This document shows positions 25,910 to 35,474 of a stretch of 55,722 bases of DNA, piece after piece. The notes under the pieces were generated by a model that did no database searches, had not been told where the DNA came from, and saw nothing but the letters and a program-made list of their open reading frames with translations. The stretch is from contig JAAEZI010000007.1 of assembly GCA_018222915.1 (NCBI GenBank), positions 1,407 through 57,128 of the forward strand. The letters run 5' to 3'. Positions within the stretch are counted from its first letter, which is position 1; each line of letters begins with the position of its first letter. This stretch comes from Algicola sp. (GTDB taxonomy: Bacteria; Bacteroidota; Bacteroidia; Flavobacteriales; Flavobacteriaceae). Made by a program: the position numbers and the translations under genes.

Positions 25910-26817
25910 TATGCTTTTTTACCACTAGCAGACTTTATCTTCAACAGCATTTTTAAGAGCCATTTTGGGGCATCGATTAATATCTGATGTTTTAGGGATA
26001 AGTTTTTTTTCGAAAGCGCATTTCTATAATAGTTATAAGACGCCGTATCATCATTTAATTTGCTTAAAATCGCTAAAGAAAATCGGTTGCGATCTAGAAA
26101 TAATTTGAGGTATTTATTCGTGTTTTCTTCATCATAATACTTGTCAAATTTTGGTTTAAGACTGAGATTTGTTGTGGTATTGGATAGACTCTCGCGATTA
26201 TATACATAAAACACCAATACTTTATTGATGAAAACAATGGGATAGTGCAAGCCTATTCGGATCCAAAAATCAGTATCCTGACCGGATGCTATTTGACGGT
26301 CGAATACACCAGTGGTTTTTAGAATTTCCTTTTTGAATACCGCTGTGGAACCGGAAAGTATGGTGTGTTGTTGACTGGACTTAAAATAGTCTAACACCAA
26401 CGTGTCTGCATCACTTTTAAAACTATAAGTTACAGGAATGATCTTTCCGTCATACAAATGAGCCAATGCCGTTGTAAACACACATTTGTCAGGATGTACT
26501 ACGGTTGCTTCGTGGATGTATTTCAGAAAATCTGGATCCCAAATATCATCACCGTCCAACAAGGCAATGAATACGCCTTTTGCGGCTGCCATACCATTGT
26601 TTCTGGCCACCGAGGCACCGCTATTCTGTTGGTCAATGATTGTAAGTCTCGCATCCTGAAAGTTCTGTATCAGTTTCAAACTGTTATCTGTAGAACCGTC
26701 ATTCACAATGATAATCTCAAAATCAGTGAATGTTTGCGCTAATACAGATTCCAGAGTCTGAACAATGAATTTTTCTTTGTTATAAATCGAAATGACAACT
26801 GAAAAGAAAGGCTTCAT
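25894..26817 (-). CDS. Glycosyltransferase family 2 (A)
   Basis: A 307-residue GT-A enzyme. FSVVISIYNKEKFI, IVNDGSTDNS (38-46), NSGASVARNNG and the metal-binding LLDGDDIW (86-93) are the classic GT2 set; RQIASGQDTDFWIRI is the later catalytic-base region. The C-terminus ends in a basic amphipathic segment. The sugar is unknown. The next gene on this strand is overlapped by 4 bases (ATGA), so both GT2 genes are cotranscribed. Confidence 0.9.
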   Translation of the reverse strand: MKPFFSVVISIYNKEKFIVQTLESVLAQTFTDFEIIIVNDGSTDNSLKLIQNFQDARLTIIDQQNSGASVARNNGMAAAKGVFIALLDGDDIWDPDFLKYIHEATVVHPDKCVFTTALAHLYDGKIIPVTYSFKSDADTLVLDYFKSSQQHTILSGSTAVFKKEILKTTGVFDRQIASGQDTDFWIRIGLHYPIVFINKVLVFYVYNRESLSNTTTNLSLKPKFDKYYDEENTNKYLKLFLDRNRFSLAILSKLNDDTASYNYYRNALSKKNLSLKHQILIDAPKWLLKMLLKIKSASGKKAYHVAS

Positions 26818-27704
26818 GGGTTGAGATCTTTATAACAAATGTAACTTAATTTATAGCATTGAAGTAGCATAATGCTTGGGTGTTTCCCTAACAAATTTTT
26901 GGTTATTGGCGCTTTCAATCTAGGATACATGGCTGATAATAAATAGTTGATTCGCCAAGTTTTTATCAGCTTGAATAGCTTTAATAAGCTATTGTCATTG
27001 GCTTTTAAACTGGTGTCGGATTGAATGTGCAGCAAAGTTTCTATAGACTGTCTCACTTTGTAGAGATAATCTTTACTGGATTCCAGACCAAAATGATAGA
27101 CTTCATTATCAATATGATGGACCGCATAATTGTTGGTTTTAAGAGCCGCTCCAAAATAATTATCGTAGCCATAACTCCTTTTGGAAACTTGAGATGTAAT
27201 GATATTGAATACGCTTTTTTTAATGAGGTAATTGGCTGAAATAACGACCTTATAAGGTGTTTTGTTCCTGATTTTGGCAGGTACTTGCTCTTTAGATTTG
27301 CCATAAGACCATCGTAGCATTTGATTGGCTTTCGGAGGTTCAGACTGATAGGCAAACCCTCCGTAAACAGCGTCATAGCCAGAATTTAGATAGGTGATGT
27401 AATTTTTAATAAAGGAATCAGACTTCGGAAGGACGTCAGCATCTAAAAACAAAATCCAGTCGTACTGTGCTCTACTGGCCAATGATTTTCGTGTAGCTAC
27501 TCGTCCATTATTAACTTCAGATATATAATAATGGGTGAATTTGAGTTGTGATATTTCAGAATTTAAGGAGCTAATGTTTTTTTCAGAATTATCGTCCATA
27601 CAACATATCTCAAAAGCCATATGAGAATCAGTTAATTGCTCGTGAATGGTAGTCACCAGCAAACGAATATCATAGTTATAAACGGGTATAAGTACCGATA
27701 GCAT
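26814..27704 (-). CDS. Glycosyltransferase family 2 (B)
   Basis: A 296-residue GT-A enzyme with MLSVLIPVYNYDIRL, CCMDDNSEKN, NNGRVATRKSLASRA and the metal-binding FLDADVLP (87-94). The later part (KRSYGYDNYFG) fits the ED-x-x-like base position in modified form. It is the first gene of a two-gene unit, joined to the next by an ATGA overlap. The product would act on the cytoplasmic face in surface-polysaccharide assembly. Confidence 0.9.
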   Translation of the reverse strand: MLSVLIPVYNYDIRLLVTTIHEQLTDSHMAFEICCMDDNSEKNISSLNSEISQLKFTHYYISEVNNGRVATRKSLASRAQYDWILFLDADVLPKSDSFIKNYITYLNSGYDAVYGGFAYQSEPPKANQMLRWSYGKSKEQVPAKIRNKTPYKVVISANYLIKKSVFNIITSQVSKRSYGYDNYFGAALKTNNYAVHHIDNEVYHFGLESSKDYLYKVRQSIETLLHIQSDTSLKANDNSLLKLFKLIKTWRINYLLSAMYPRLKAPITKNLLGKHPSIMLLQCYKLSYICYKDLNP

Positions 27705-27807
27705 GCTTACATCTTAGGATTCAAAAATACACTTTTTATATCAGAGCAAAACGCTTCTTTTTCAATTTAGATGCCTATTTTGGTACAGTAATTGAATTCA
27801 AGTACCC

Positions 27808-29436
27808 ATGAGACAAGTATTCATATATGTCATTTTAATTCTTTGGGGTTGTCAACTGCCTGCCCAAGAGGTTTTTCATGTCTTCCCTAAGACAGACCCA
27901 TCAACGCCAGGAAGCGCCTCTGGTGATGGTTCTTTAGATCGTCCGTGGGATTTGCAAACGGCCTTGACTCAAAACACTGATGTTGTCAATTCTGGTGATA
28001 CTATTTGGTTGCATGAAGGCGTTTATAACGGTCGTTATCTATCAACATTACAAAGCACAAGAGCCAATGAATTTATTACGGTATCTGCTTTTAAAAATGA
28101 TAAAGTCACGCTGAACGGTAATGTGGACTCACCACGGAATGTGGTACTGGATGTGAGAAGTAAACAAGTTATTTTTAAAAATTTTGAAATTACGTTTTTG
28201 GGATCTTATTCGAGAAATGAAAAAGATAGCAAATTCAAAGCGTGTACAGGTGTTCAACACCTCAATGGAGAGCATAGTAGGTTCCTCAATTTAATAATTC
28301 ATGACATACCAGGTTTAGGTTTTGGCTCATGGAAGGATGCAGGCGGTTCCATTATCGAAAACTGCATCATTTTTAATAATGGGTATCTCGGTAAAAATGG
28401 AAAAGGTTTGGGAGAAGGTATTTATGTACAGAATAAAACAGACCTTACGAAGCTGATTAAGAACAATATTATTTTTGGTAACTATTACAAAGGTATTGAA
28501 GTGTGGTCTGCTGGTAAAAGAGCGACTTTTGAATTTGTAAAGCATATTACTGTTCAAGATAATATCTTGTTTAATAATGGGTTGTCGTCTGGATTTCATC
28601 GAGATAATATCATTGTTGGTACGGCAGATAGGAACGGTATAAATATTGCCAGAGATATTAAGATTCTGAATAATGTCATGTATCATAATGCCAATTTCAC
28701 AACCAAAGAATTGGCGAGAGAAGCCCCTTCTTTAACCTTAGGTTTTAATAAGAATGCGCCTATTGAGAATGTGACAGTTAGTGATAATATCATTTTGGGT
28801 CGATCGAATACACTGCGGATTTTACATGCGAAATCATTGACCTTTTCGAATAACACGGTATTCACCGGTTATGTGCATTTGGGGCTTCAGACTTTAGACT
28901 ATGCTCACGATTGGAATTTCAACCATAACCATTATTTTGTGAACTACCCAAGACCACCTTATCGCATTATAGGTGATAAAGATCATGAATTTGAATCTTG
29001 GACATCGACTTTTAATATTGATCAAAATAGCACGTCGTCACCCATAACATCGTTTGATCTTAATCCGGTATTGGCATTGCATCCCTATCGTGATCATCCC
29101 AATAAATTCAATGTGGCCTTATTCGATAAGGAAGGTGATATGGTCACTGTAGATTTTTCAGGAACCCATTTAAAACCTGGACACGCATTTACGATTTACG
29201 ACGTTGAAAATCCGAGAGACATTTTGGTTTCAGGAAAGCTTCCAGCCAATTACAAAGTAGCAATCCCAATGGCTTTGACTGCGTATGCCGAACCGAAATT
29301 CAGTCCGAAAGCAAAAAAGACCTTGTCTAATTTTGGTGTCTTTGTTGTTGAATTTGATGATGAAGCGCCTAAGGAAATACCTTCTCAGAAGCAACGTAAT
29401 TTATTGAAACGCTTTTTTAGTTGGTTCCGATTTTAG
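27808..29436 (+). CDS. Secreted right-handed beta-helix protein
   Basis: A 542-residue protein with a Sec signal peptide (MRQVFIYVILILWGCQLPAQ). Many short repeats of the type I-x-N-N-I-I/V follow, such as FLNLIIHDIPG, IIENCIIFNNG, LIKNNIIFGN, VQDNILFNNG and ILNNVMYHN, which form a right-handed parallel beta-helix (pectate-lyase/NosD fold). The GDTIWLHEGVYNG opening is typical of such proteins. No T9SS sorting tail is present; the end is basic and aromatic (KRFFSWFRF). It could bind or cut a polysaccharide made by this cluster; no catalytic residues are assigned. Confidence 0.8.
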   Translation: MRQVFIYVILILWGCQLPAQEVFHVFPKTDPSTPGSASGDGSLDRPWDLQTALTQNTDVVNSGDTIWLHEGVYNGRYLSTLQSTRANEFITVSAFKNDKVTLNGNVDSPRNVVLDVRSKQVIFKNFEITFLGSYSRNEKDSKFKACTGVQHLNGEHSRFLNLIIHDIPGLGFGSWKDAGGSIIENCIIFNNGYLGKNGKGLGEGIYVQNKTDLTKLIKNNIIFGNYYKGIEVWSAGKRATFEFVKHITVQDNILFNNGLSSGFHRDNIIVGTADRNGINIARDIKILNNVMYHNANFTTKELAREAPSLTLGFNKNAPIENVTVSDNIILGRSNTLRILHAKSLTFSNNTVFTGYVHLGLQTLDYAHDWNFNHNHYFVNYPRPPYRIIGDKDHEFESWTSTFNIDQNSTSSPITSFDLNPVLALHPYRDHPNKFNVALFDKEGDMVTVDFSGTHLKPGHAFTIYDVENPRDILVSGKLPANYKVAIPMALTAYAEPKFSPKAKKTLSNFGVFVVEFDDEAPKEIPSQKQRNLLKRFFSWFRF

Positions 29437-29486
29437 TAGGAGTTTCCAAGTGATTGGTTATATTTACATGACTGATTATTCACCTC

Positions 29487-29933
29487 ATGAAATTTTACAA
29501 AAACTTTATTGTTTTTTGGACCATCGTTTATCTAGGTATTGCGTTTATCGGTAGATTTACTTCGTCTCATAAGGAATATTTTCCTTTTTTTAGATGGTCG
29601 CTTTATTCTAAGACACCAAATACCATGAGTCAAGCTTATATTATGGTGACACGTGTAGGTGATTCTACATTTCAAGAGGCTCAAGATGTTAGGAACTTGT
29701 GGGACTATCATCATGTTAATGCTGTAGATCTTAATTTAATAGTTCAGGATTTTTTTAAAACGGTAACATCAAAAACTGATTTTAAAGATCACCAATTATT
29801 CAATGTGCTTCCGGAAAATTCTGATTTTGAACTTTATGAGCTTTCAGCAGATTTGAGTCTAGAAGATTACAAATCGAGTCAAGTCACTAAAAAAATATTA
29901 CTCTTTAAAAACGGCGATTATTATTTTGAATGA
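29487..29933 (+). CDS. Membrane-anchored protein of unknown function (148 aa)
   Basis: The protein has one N-terminal membrane segment (about 7-25) and a small exposed domain with SHKEYFPFFRWSLYSKTPN right after it. No family is recognised. It overlaps the following polytopic membrane gene by 8 bases, so the pair is likely to work together. Its start is 50 bases after the beta-helix gene. Confidence 0.6.
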   Translation: MKFYKNFIVFWTIVYLGIAFIGRFTSSHKEYFPFFRWSLYSKTPNTMSQAYIMVTRVGDSTFQEAQDVRNLWDYHHVNAVDLNLIVQDFFKTVTSKTDFKDHQLFNVLPENSDFELYELSADLSLEDYKSSQVTKKILLFKNGDYYFE

Positions 29934-30867
29934 ATTATTGAAAGATCATATATTTTGGCGATTCGTTATTGGTAAAACGTCCGTATTTGAAAAACACAAA
30001 GGTGTGTTATACGATGGTATTAAGACAATCATGTCTTTTTTATATCCCATTTTATTCGTGCCTATATTTATTCATTTGTTTAACATTAATGCCTTAGCTA
30101 GCTCCAAACTTGTGGAGCCGTTATGGCCAGTATTCTTTCTGGAGCAAGCACATTTATTGGCAGTTTCCTATATACTTCAAATAAGTTTAATTCTCAGTGT
30201 ACTCGTTGTTACAATTAAGAACACGCAGTTTATGAGGATCTATGTTTTCTTGAATTATTTTCTCTTTGCCGCTTTAATAAGTTCTTTCGGTAAGATTAAT
30301 CATGGCTTACATTTTTTGCTCATTCCATTGTTTTGCTTTGCGTTGATACCAAATGAAGGACGTAAACATTTTAAGGAAAAGACGATTTTAATGTATTTGA
30401 GTGCTAAATTCTTTTTGTTGGTTGCCTATAGTTTAACCGGATTTTGGAAATTATTTTGGGGAATTATTGAATACTTTACAGAGCAAGTAAGTCTATTCTC
30501 TCCTTTATCTTTTCGAAATATTTTGATTGCCCAATTTGAATTAAAACCCGTGACATTTTTGGGAGAATGGCTGATTGAGCATTACATCATTGGTTGGATT
30601 TTATATATCGTCGTTATATATCTTGAGTTGTTTTCAATAGCGATATTTTTTAAACCAAATTTGTATAAAATCTGGGGCTTAGCCATTATAGCCATGCATG
30701 CTGGATTGGCATTGGTTATGGATGTGAATAACTATGTCGCTGTTTTGGTACTGGTGTTTTTATTGGTACTGTCACCATTCAATAAATCGACGTCCATAAA
30801 GGATACCATCAAAAGTTTACCCATACTAGATGGGTTTGCCTACTTCAGGTCTAGAAAACGGTTTTAA
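29926..30867 (+). CDS. Polytopic membrane protein, possibly HTTM-like
   Basis: A 313-residue protein with about seven or eight hydrophobic segments. NHGLHFLLIPLFCFALIPNEGR and SAKFFLLVAYSLTGFWKLFWG recall the membrane core of HTTM (vitamin K-dependent gamma-carboxylase-like) proteins, but the match is loose. The only start codon in position is TTG at 29926, inside the last codons of the preceding gene. The convergent ftsE gene overlaps its end by 4 bases. Function not assigned. Confidence 0.5.
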   Translation: MNELLKDHIFWRFVIGKTSVFEKHKGVLYDGIKTIMSFLYPILFVPIFIHLFNINALASSKLVEPLWPVFFLEQAHLLAVSYILQISLILSVLVVTIKNTQFMRIYVFLNYFLFAALISSFGKINHGLHFLLIPLFCFALIPNEGRKHFKEKTILMYLSAKFFLLVAYSLTGFWKLFWGIIEYFTEQVSLFSPLSFRNILIAQFELKPVTFLGEWLIEHYIIGWILYIVVIYLELFSIAIFFKPNLYKIWGLAIIAMHAGLALVMDVNNYVAVLVLVFLLVLSPFNKSTSIKDTIKSLPILDGFAYFRSRKRF

Positions 30868-31550
30868 GACTTACGTTGAACAACTTCAAAAACCTTGTTT
30901 TCATCGCATTTCAATGTTTTACTAGGGTATTTCAACAGTAAGGCATAGTCATGAGTTGCCATTAAAATGGTATTTCCGTTTTTGTTGATATCTCTTAAAA
31001 CTTCCATTACCTCTATACTTGTTTGTGGGTCCAAATTACCAGTGGGCTCATCGGCTAAAATCAGTTCAGGATCATTAAGTAGCGCTCTAGCAATGGCGAT
31101 TCTTTGTTGTTCACCACCAGACAATTCATGCGGAAATTTAAACCCTTTGGTTTTCATCGCCACTTTATCCAAAACCTTTTCTATACGTTCCTTGATTTTG
31201 TCTTTCTCTTTCCAGCCAGTAGCTTTCAATACAAATTCTAGATTTCCATTGATGGTTCTATCAGGAAGTAACTTAAAGTCTTGAAACACAATACCGAGTT
31301 TCCGTCTTAAAAAAGGAATATCTTTTTCCTTTAATGTGCGTAAATCGTAATCCACAATATGACCTTCGCCTTCCGTAAGTTGAAGATCGCCATATAGTGT
31401 TTTCATAAAACTACTTTTACCGCTCCCAGTTTTCCCTATCAGATAGACAAAATCACCTTTCTTCATTTCAAAATTCACATCAGATAGCACCATACTATCT
31501 CCTTGATAAATAGAGGCATTTTTGAGTTGTAAAACAGTTTCAGAATTCAT
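30864..31550 (-). CDS. ftsE: Cell-division ABC transporter ATPase FtsE
   Basis: A 228-residue ABC ATPase. Walker A is GKTGSGKSS (39-47), the Q-loop is VFQDFKLL, the signature is LSGGEQQR (143-150), Walker B is LILADEPTGNLD, and the switch histidine is in ATHDYALL (200). Sequence and size fit the FtsE branch, which with FtsX regulates septal peptidoglycan hydrolases; FtsX is not next to it here, as is often the case in Bacteroidota. A MacB/LolD-type role is the alternative. Confidence 0.8.
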   Translation of the reverse strand: MNSETVLQLKNASIYQGDSMVLSDVNFEMKKGDFVYLIGKTGSGKSSFMKTLYGDLQLTEGEGHIVDYDLRTLKEKDIPFLRRKLGIVFQDFKLLPDRTINGNLEFVLKATGWKEKDKIKERIEKVLDKVAMKTKGFKFPHELSGGEQQRIAIARALLNDPELILADEPTGNLDPQTSIEVMEVLRDINKNGNTILMATHDYALLLKYPSKTLKCDENKVFEVVQRKS

Positions 31551-31725
31551 TTGTAAGTGGTATTAATAAGCGATGTAAATGTATTATAAAAACCACCAAC
31601 TACCAATACTGACCAATTTAAATTCTGAAAAATTAACTGATTTACGCTTGTTCACTGGTAAGTGATTCTCTTAACCCTTGAAATGATAAGCTTTTAATAA
31701 GTGGTGTATAATTATAGCACGATTC

Positions 31726-31757
31726 TTGCGTTATAGATGGGAGATAAATTATCTTTG
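31726..31757 (+). promoter_or_regulatory. Promoter of the TPR-lipoprotein-barrel unit
   Basis: A TTG (31726-31728) and a perfect -7 element TATCTTTG (31750-31757) are 21 bases apart, close to the Bacteroidota consensus. Transcription would begin about 10 bases before the ATG at 31771. Confidence 0.6.
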
Positions 31758-31770
31758 ACATCAATTAAAA

Positions 31771-34700
31771 ATGAATTTAATGACTTTCAGAAATATACGT
31801 TTTTTGCTGTGCTTCCTATGGTTTGCTTCCAATATTCATGCACAGCAATCTGCAGCTTATACCAATGATTTGGTGGCTTATCAAAAAGCCTTGACGCTTT
31901 ATAATAATAAACAATATCAGGCAGCTCAATCCCTGTTTGAAACACTAAAGGATGACGCACCGAATGAAACTTTAGAATCAGATTGCGCTTACTATATTGC
32001 GAATTGTGCGGTCAGGTTGAATCAGCAAAATGCAGACGATTTGATCCAAGAATTTGTAGAAGACTATCCTACTAGTACCAAGCGTAATACGGCCTTTTTA
32101 GATGTCGCTGATTATTATTTCGTGAATGGCAAATATGCGTATGCTAGAAAATGGTATGATCAAGTTGATGAAAATAGCATTGGACGGTCAGAGCGTGATA
32201 AATTCAATTTTAATTATGGTTATACCTTGTATTCAACAGGAGATGAAACAGGAGCCAATAAGTATCTGAATCGGGTAGTGACCTCAAAAGAATACGGTTC
32301 TCAGGCTAAGTATTACATAGGATTTATGGCATATGAAGGTGATGATTATGATAAAGCAAATACCTATTTTGATCAAGTAAGTGACCAAGAGAAATACAAA
32401 GAAAAGTTGTCTTATTACCAAGCTGACCTCAATTTTAAATTAGGGAAATTTGAGGAGGCCATCAAATTGGCAAAGGAGCAGGTAGATCAAAGTAGTCCGC
32501 AAGAAAAATCGGAACTGTCAAAAATCATAGGAGAAAGTTATTTTAATCTCGAGCAATATGCAGAAGCCATCCCTTATTTAAAAGCCTATAAAGGAAAACG
32601 AGGAAAATGGAACAATGTCGATTATTACCAGTTAGGCTACGCCTACTATAAGCAAAGTGATTATGATAGTGCCATTTCTGAATTTAATAAAATCATCGGT
32701 GGTGATAATGCAGTGGCACAGAATGCCTACTATCATTTGGGTGAAAGTTACATCAATCTAGATAAAAAAACAGAAGCCTTAAATGCCTTCAGAAATGCGT
32801 CTCAAATGGATTACGATTTAAAAATCCAGGAAGATGCATGGTTAAATTATGCAAAAATTAGTTACGATATTGGAAATCCTTATCAGTCGGTCCCACAAGT
32901 TTTGACGAGTTATTTAGAAAAATATCCGGATACGAGTTATAAAGACGAAATTGAAACCTTACTCATTGATTCTTATATCACCTCAAAAAATTATAAGGAA
33001 GCGATAAAGCTGTTAGACAATAAAAAGAGTTTTGAAAATCGGGTTGCCTATCAAAAAGTAGCTTTCTTTAGAGGTATTGAACTGTACAATGAAGGAAACT
33101 ACAATGAAGCAAGCACATTATTTGATGCCTCTATAGATGAAGCGAAAGTGCCACTTTTTACAGCGCGTGCGACGTTTTGGAAGGCAGAAAGTGATTACCA
33201 TCTCAATAATTTCAATGATGCATTGATTAGGTTTAAGCAATTTAAGCAGTCTGATGAAGCTAGACAATTAGATGAAATTGACAATATTGATTATAACATC
33301 GCGTATACCTACTTCAAATTGAAGGATTATGGTCAAGCCACATCCAATTTTCAAGCTTTTATAAACGATCATAAAGACGATAAATTACGATTGAATGATG
33401 CCTATTTGAGATTGGGTGATGGTCATTTTGTCACCAGTAATTATACGCAAGCTATTGCGGCATATGATAAAGCCATTGCGCTCAATGAGATTGAAAGTGA
33501 TTATGCCTTTTTTCAAAAAACAATGAGTTATGGTTATATCGGTCAAGGATCTCAAAAGATCCAAGGACTAGAATCCTTTATTTCTGGATTTCCGAGATCT
33601 TCCTTACGGGATGATGCGATGTATGAACTTGCTAACTCCTATGTTAAAGCTAATGACATACAGAAGGCCATGAACTTGTATAATACTTTGAATTCTGAAT
33701 ACCCTAATAGTGTGTTTATTCCGAAAGCTTTGTTGCGTCAAGGTTTGGCGTATTATAATGATAATGATAATGAACGTGCCTTGAGTAAATTTAAAAAAGT
33801 CGCTCGTGATTTTCCGGCAACAGATGAAGCAAATCAAGCAGTATCAACAGCGCGCCTCATATATATTGATTTAGGCCGAGTTGATGAATATGCCGCATGG
33901 GTAAAAACATTGGATTATGTTGATGTGACCGATGCAGAGTTGGATAATACCGCTTATTTGGCCGCGGAAAAGCAGTATTTAGAAAATAATACGGATAATG
34001 CGATTCGTCAATTCAATAAATACATCAATGAGTTTCCAAATGGTATTCATGCTTTAAAGTCTCATTTTTATTTGGCAGAGCTCTATTCAAAAAAACAGTT
34101 GCCAGAAAATGCAAGGCCACATTATGAGTATGTAGTCTCCAAACAAAAAGGAGAATTTACAGAACAAGCCGTTGTAAAATTATCAGAAATTTATCTTAAT
34201 AATTCCAATTGGGACAAGGCTATTCCATTGTTGAAACGATTGGAGAACGAAGCTGATTATCCGCAGAATATCACTTATGCGCAATCCAATTTGATGCAGG
34301 CTTATTATCAAAAAGAAAATTATGCTGAAGCTGTAAATTATGCTGAAAAGGCACTTCAGAATTCAAAAATCGATAATAAGATCAAGAGTGATGCACAAAT
34401 TATTATCGCGCGTTCTGCGATTAAAACTGGTGACATGACTAAGGCGAAATCGGCTTATGCACAGGTCGAAAAAATTGCCACTGGAGCACTTGCTGCTGAA
34501 GCTTTGTTTTATAATGCTTATTTCAAACATGAGGAAGGTCAATTCGAATCGTCCAATACAACGGTTCAAAAATTAGCGAGGGATTACAGCAGTTATAAAT
34601 ACTACAGCGCAAAAGGATTAGTGGTCATGGCAAAAAATTACGATGCTTTAGGAGATGCGTTTCAGGCTACATATATCCTAGAAAGTGTTATCAGTAACTT

Positions 34701-34803
34701 TTCTGAATTTGACGATGTAGTTGCAGAAGCAACAACGGAACTCAATAGAATTAAGGCAGAAGAAGCTAAGACCAATTCGTCTATTCAATCTGATAAGAAC
34801 TAA
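31771..34803 (+). CDS. Large periplasmic tetratricopeptide-repeat protein
   Basis: A 1010-residue protein with a Sec signal peptide ending near SNIHA-Q (about residue 24). Almost all of the rest is a chain of TPR-type helical hairpins, with recurring patterns such as Y-x-x-A-x-x-x-F and A-x-Y-x-L-G. It is likely a periplasmic or outer-membrane-associated scaffold. Similar giant TPR proteins are found next to outer-membrane barrel genes in many Bacteroidota, as here. A second ATG three codons in is an alternative start. The end is a charged low-complexity tail. Confidence 0.85.
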   Translation: MNLMTFRNIRFLLCFLWFASNIHAQQSAAYTNDLVAYQKALTLYNNKQYQAAQSLFETLKDDAPNETLESDCAYYIANCAVRLNQQNADDLIQEFVEDYPTSTKRNTAFLDVADYYFVNGKYAYARKWYDQVDENSIGRSERDKFNFNYGYTLYSTGDETGANKYLNRVVTSKEYGSQAKYYIGFMAYEGDDYDKANTYFDQVSDQEKYKEKLSYYQADLNFKLGKFEEAIKLAKEQVDQSSPQEKSELSKIIGESYFNLEQYAEAIPYLKAYKGKRGKWNNVDYYQLGYAYYKQSDYDSAISEFNKIIGGDNAVAQNAYYHLGESYINLDKKTEALNAFRNASQMDYDLKIQEDAWLNYAKISYDIGNPYQSVPQVLTSYLEKYPDTSYKDEIETLLIDSYITSKNYKEAIKLLDNKKSFENRVAYQKVAFFRGIELYNEGNYNEASTLFDASIDEAKVPLFTARATFWKAESDYHLNNFNDALIRFKQFKQSDEARQLDEIDNIDYNIAYTYFKLKDYGQATSNFQAFINDHKDDKLRLNDAYLRLGDGHFVTSNYTQAIAAYDKAIALNEIESDYAFFQKTMSYGYIGQGSQKIQGLESFISGFPRSSLRDDAMYELANSYVKANDIQKAMNLYNTLNSEYPNSVFIPKALLRQGLAYYNDNDNERALSKFKKVARDFPATDEANQAVSTARLIYIDLGRVDEYAAWVKTLDYVDVTDAELDNTAYLAAEKQYLENNTDNAIRQFNKYINEFPNGIHALKSHFYLAELYSKKQLPENARPHYEYVVSKQKGEFTEQAVVKLSEIYLNNSNWDKAIPLLKRLENEADYPQNITYAQSNLMQAYYQKENYAEAVNYAEKALQNSKIDNKIKSDAQIIIARSAIKTGDMTKAKSAYAQVEKIATGALAAEALFYNAYFKHEEGQFESSNTTVQKLARDYSSYKYYSAKGLVVMAKNYDALGDAFQATYILESVISNFSEFDDVVAEATTELNRIKAEEAKTNSSIQSDKN

Positions 34804-34858
34804 GACTTGTTCAAAGTTGCTCGCCACATATTTAAGTCATCAAAAAAAAAGAATAGTG

Positions 34859-35401
34859 ATGTTTAAACAAATAAAATTTTTAATAGCAATAGGATTATGG
34901 TTCATGATAGTTTCTTGTGGAAACGATGACAATAATAGGGAAGAAGATCTACCACAGAATATCTATGAAGGGTGTTGCTCAACAGAGCCTGTATTTGGAC
35001 CAAATATCGATAATCTAGATCAAACTGCTGGAGAAATTGAAGTGTATACGATTGTAACACAAAATGGCGACGGTATTAACGATCTATTTTCGATACGAAA
35101 TATTGAATTGTATCCCAATCATTCAGTTACGATTTACAATGCTGAAAATGAACAGATTTTTCAATCTACAAATTACGTGAATGGAACGGATTTTTTTCCT
35201 GGTTATCCACAAGATGAAGACAATGGTGCTAACGGGATTCCCAATGGAACGTATAGATATAAGCTAGTTATAGAAAACGAAGAAACCTATCGAAAATCTG
35301 GATCATTTTGTGTGTATACATGGATTGATGAAGCACCAAATTTTGAAGGTTGTAATTTAGGTACTGAATTTGATCCAATCATTGCTTTTCCACCTAATTA
35401 A
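34859..35401 (+). CDS. Lipoprotein with CHU_C-like (gliding-motility C-terminal) domain
   Basis: A 180-residue protein starting at the ATG at 34859. The signal peptide ends in a lipobox with cysteine 20 (IVSCGNDDN). The mature part has two cysteines (39-40), then NGDGINDLF (69-77), IELYPNHSVTIYNAENEQIF and PNGTYRYKLVI (128-138). This is the pattern of the CHU_C/T9SS type B C-terminal domain, but here it is the whole protein and it is followed by 42 more residues. A longer open frame upstream overlaps the TPR gene and has no signal peptide, so it is rejected. The protein is likely anchored to the outer membrane, next to the TPR protein and the barrel. Confidence 0.75.
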   Translation: MFKQIKFLIAIGLWFMIVSCGNDDNNREEDLPQNIYEGCCSTEPVFGPNIDNLDQTAGEIEVYTIVTQNGDGINDLFSIRNIELYPNHSVTIYNAENEQIFQSTNYVNGTDFFPGYPQDEDNGANGIPNGTYRYKLVIENEETYRKSGSFCVYTWIDEAPNFEGCNLGTEFDPIIAFPPN

Positions 35402-35474
35402 AAATAAATGTATTCCTGCAAATTCTTATGTCTGAACGCAGTCAAAGAATTTTTGAAAACTTAAAATTATAAAC

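Noticed and set aside
30864..31550. Calling the ATPase a MacB/LolD-type rather than FtsE
   Set aside because: FtsE fits its size and Q-loop/switch sequence better; the alternative is noted because the FtsX partner is not adjacent.
34721..34858. Upstream extension of the CHU_C-like lipoprotein
   Set aside because: It overlaps the TPR gene and would bury the lipobox signal peptide; the ATG at 34859 gives a proper lipoprotein signal.
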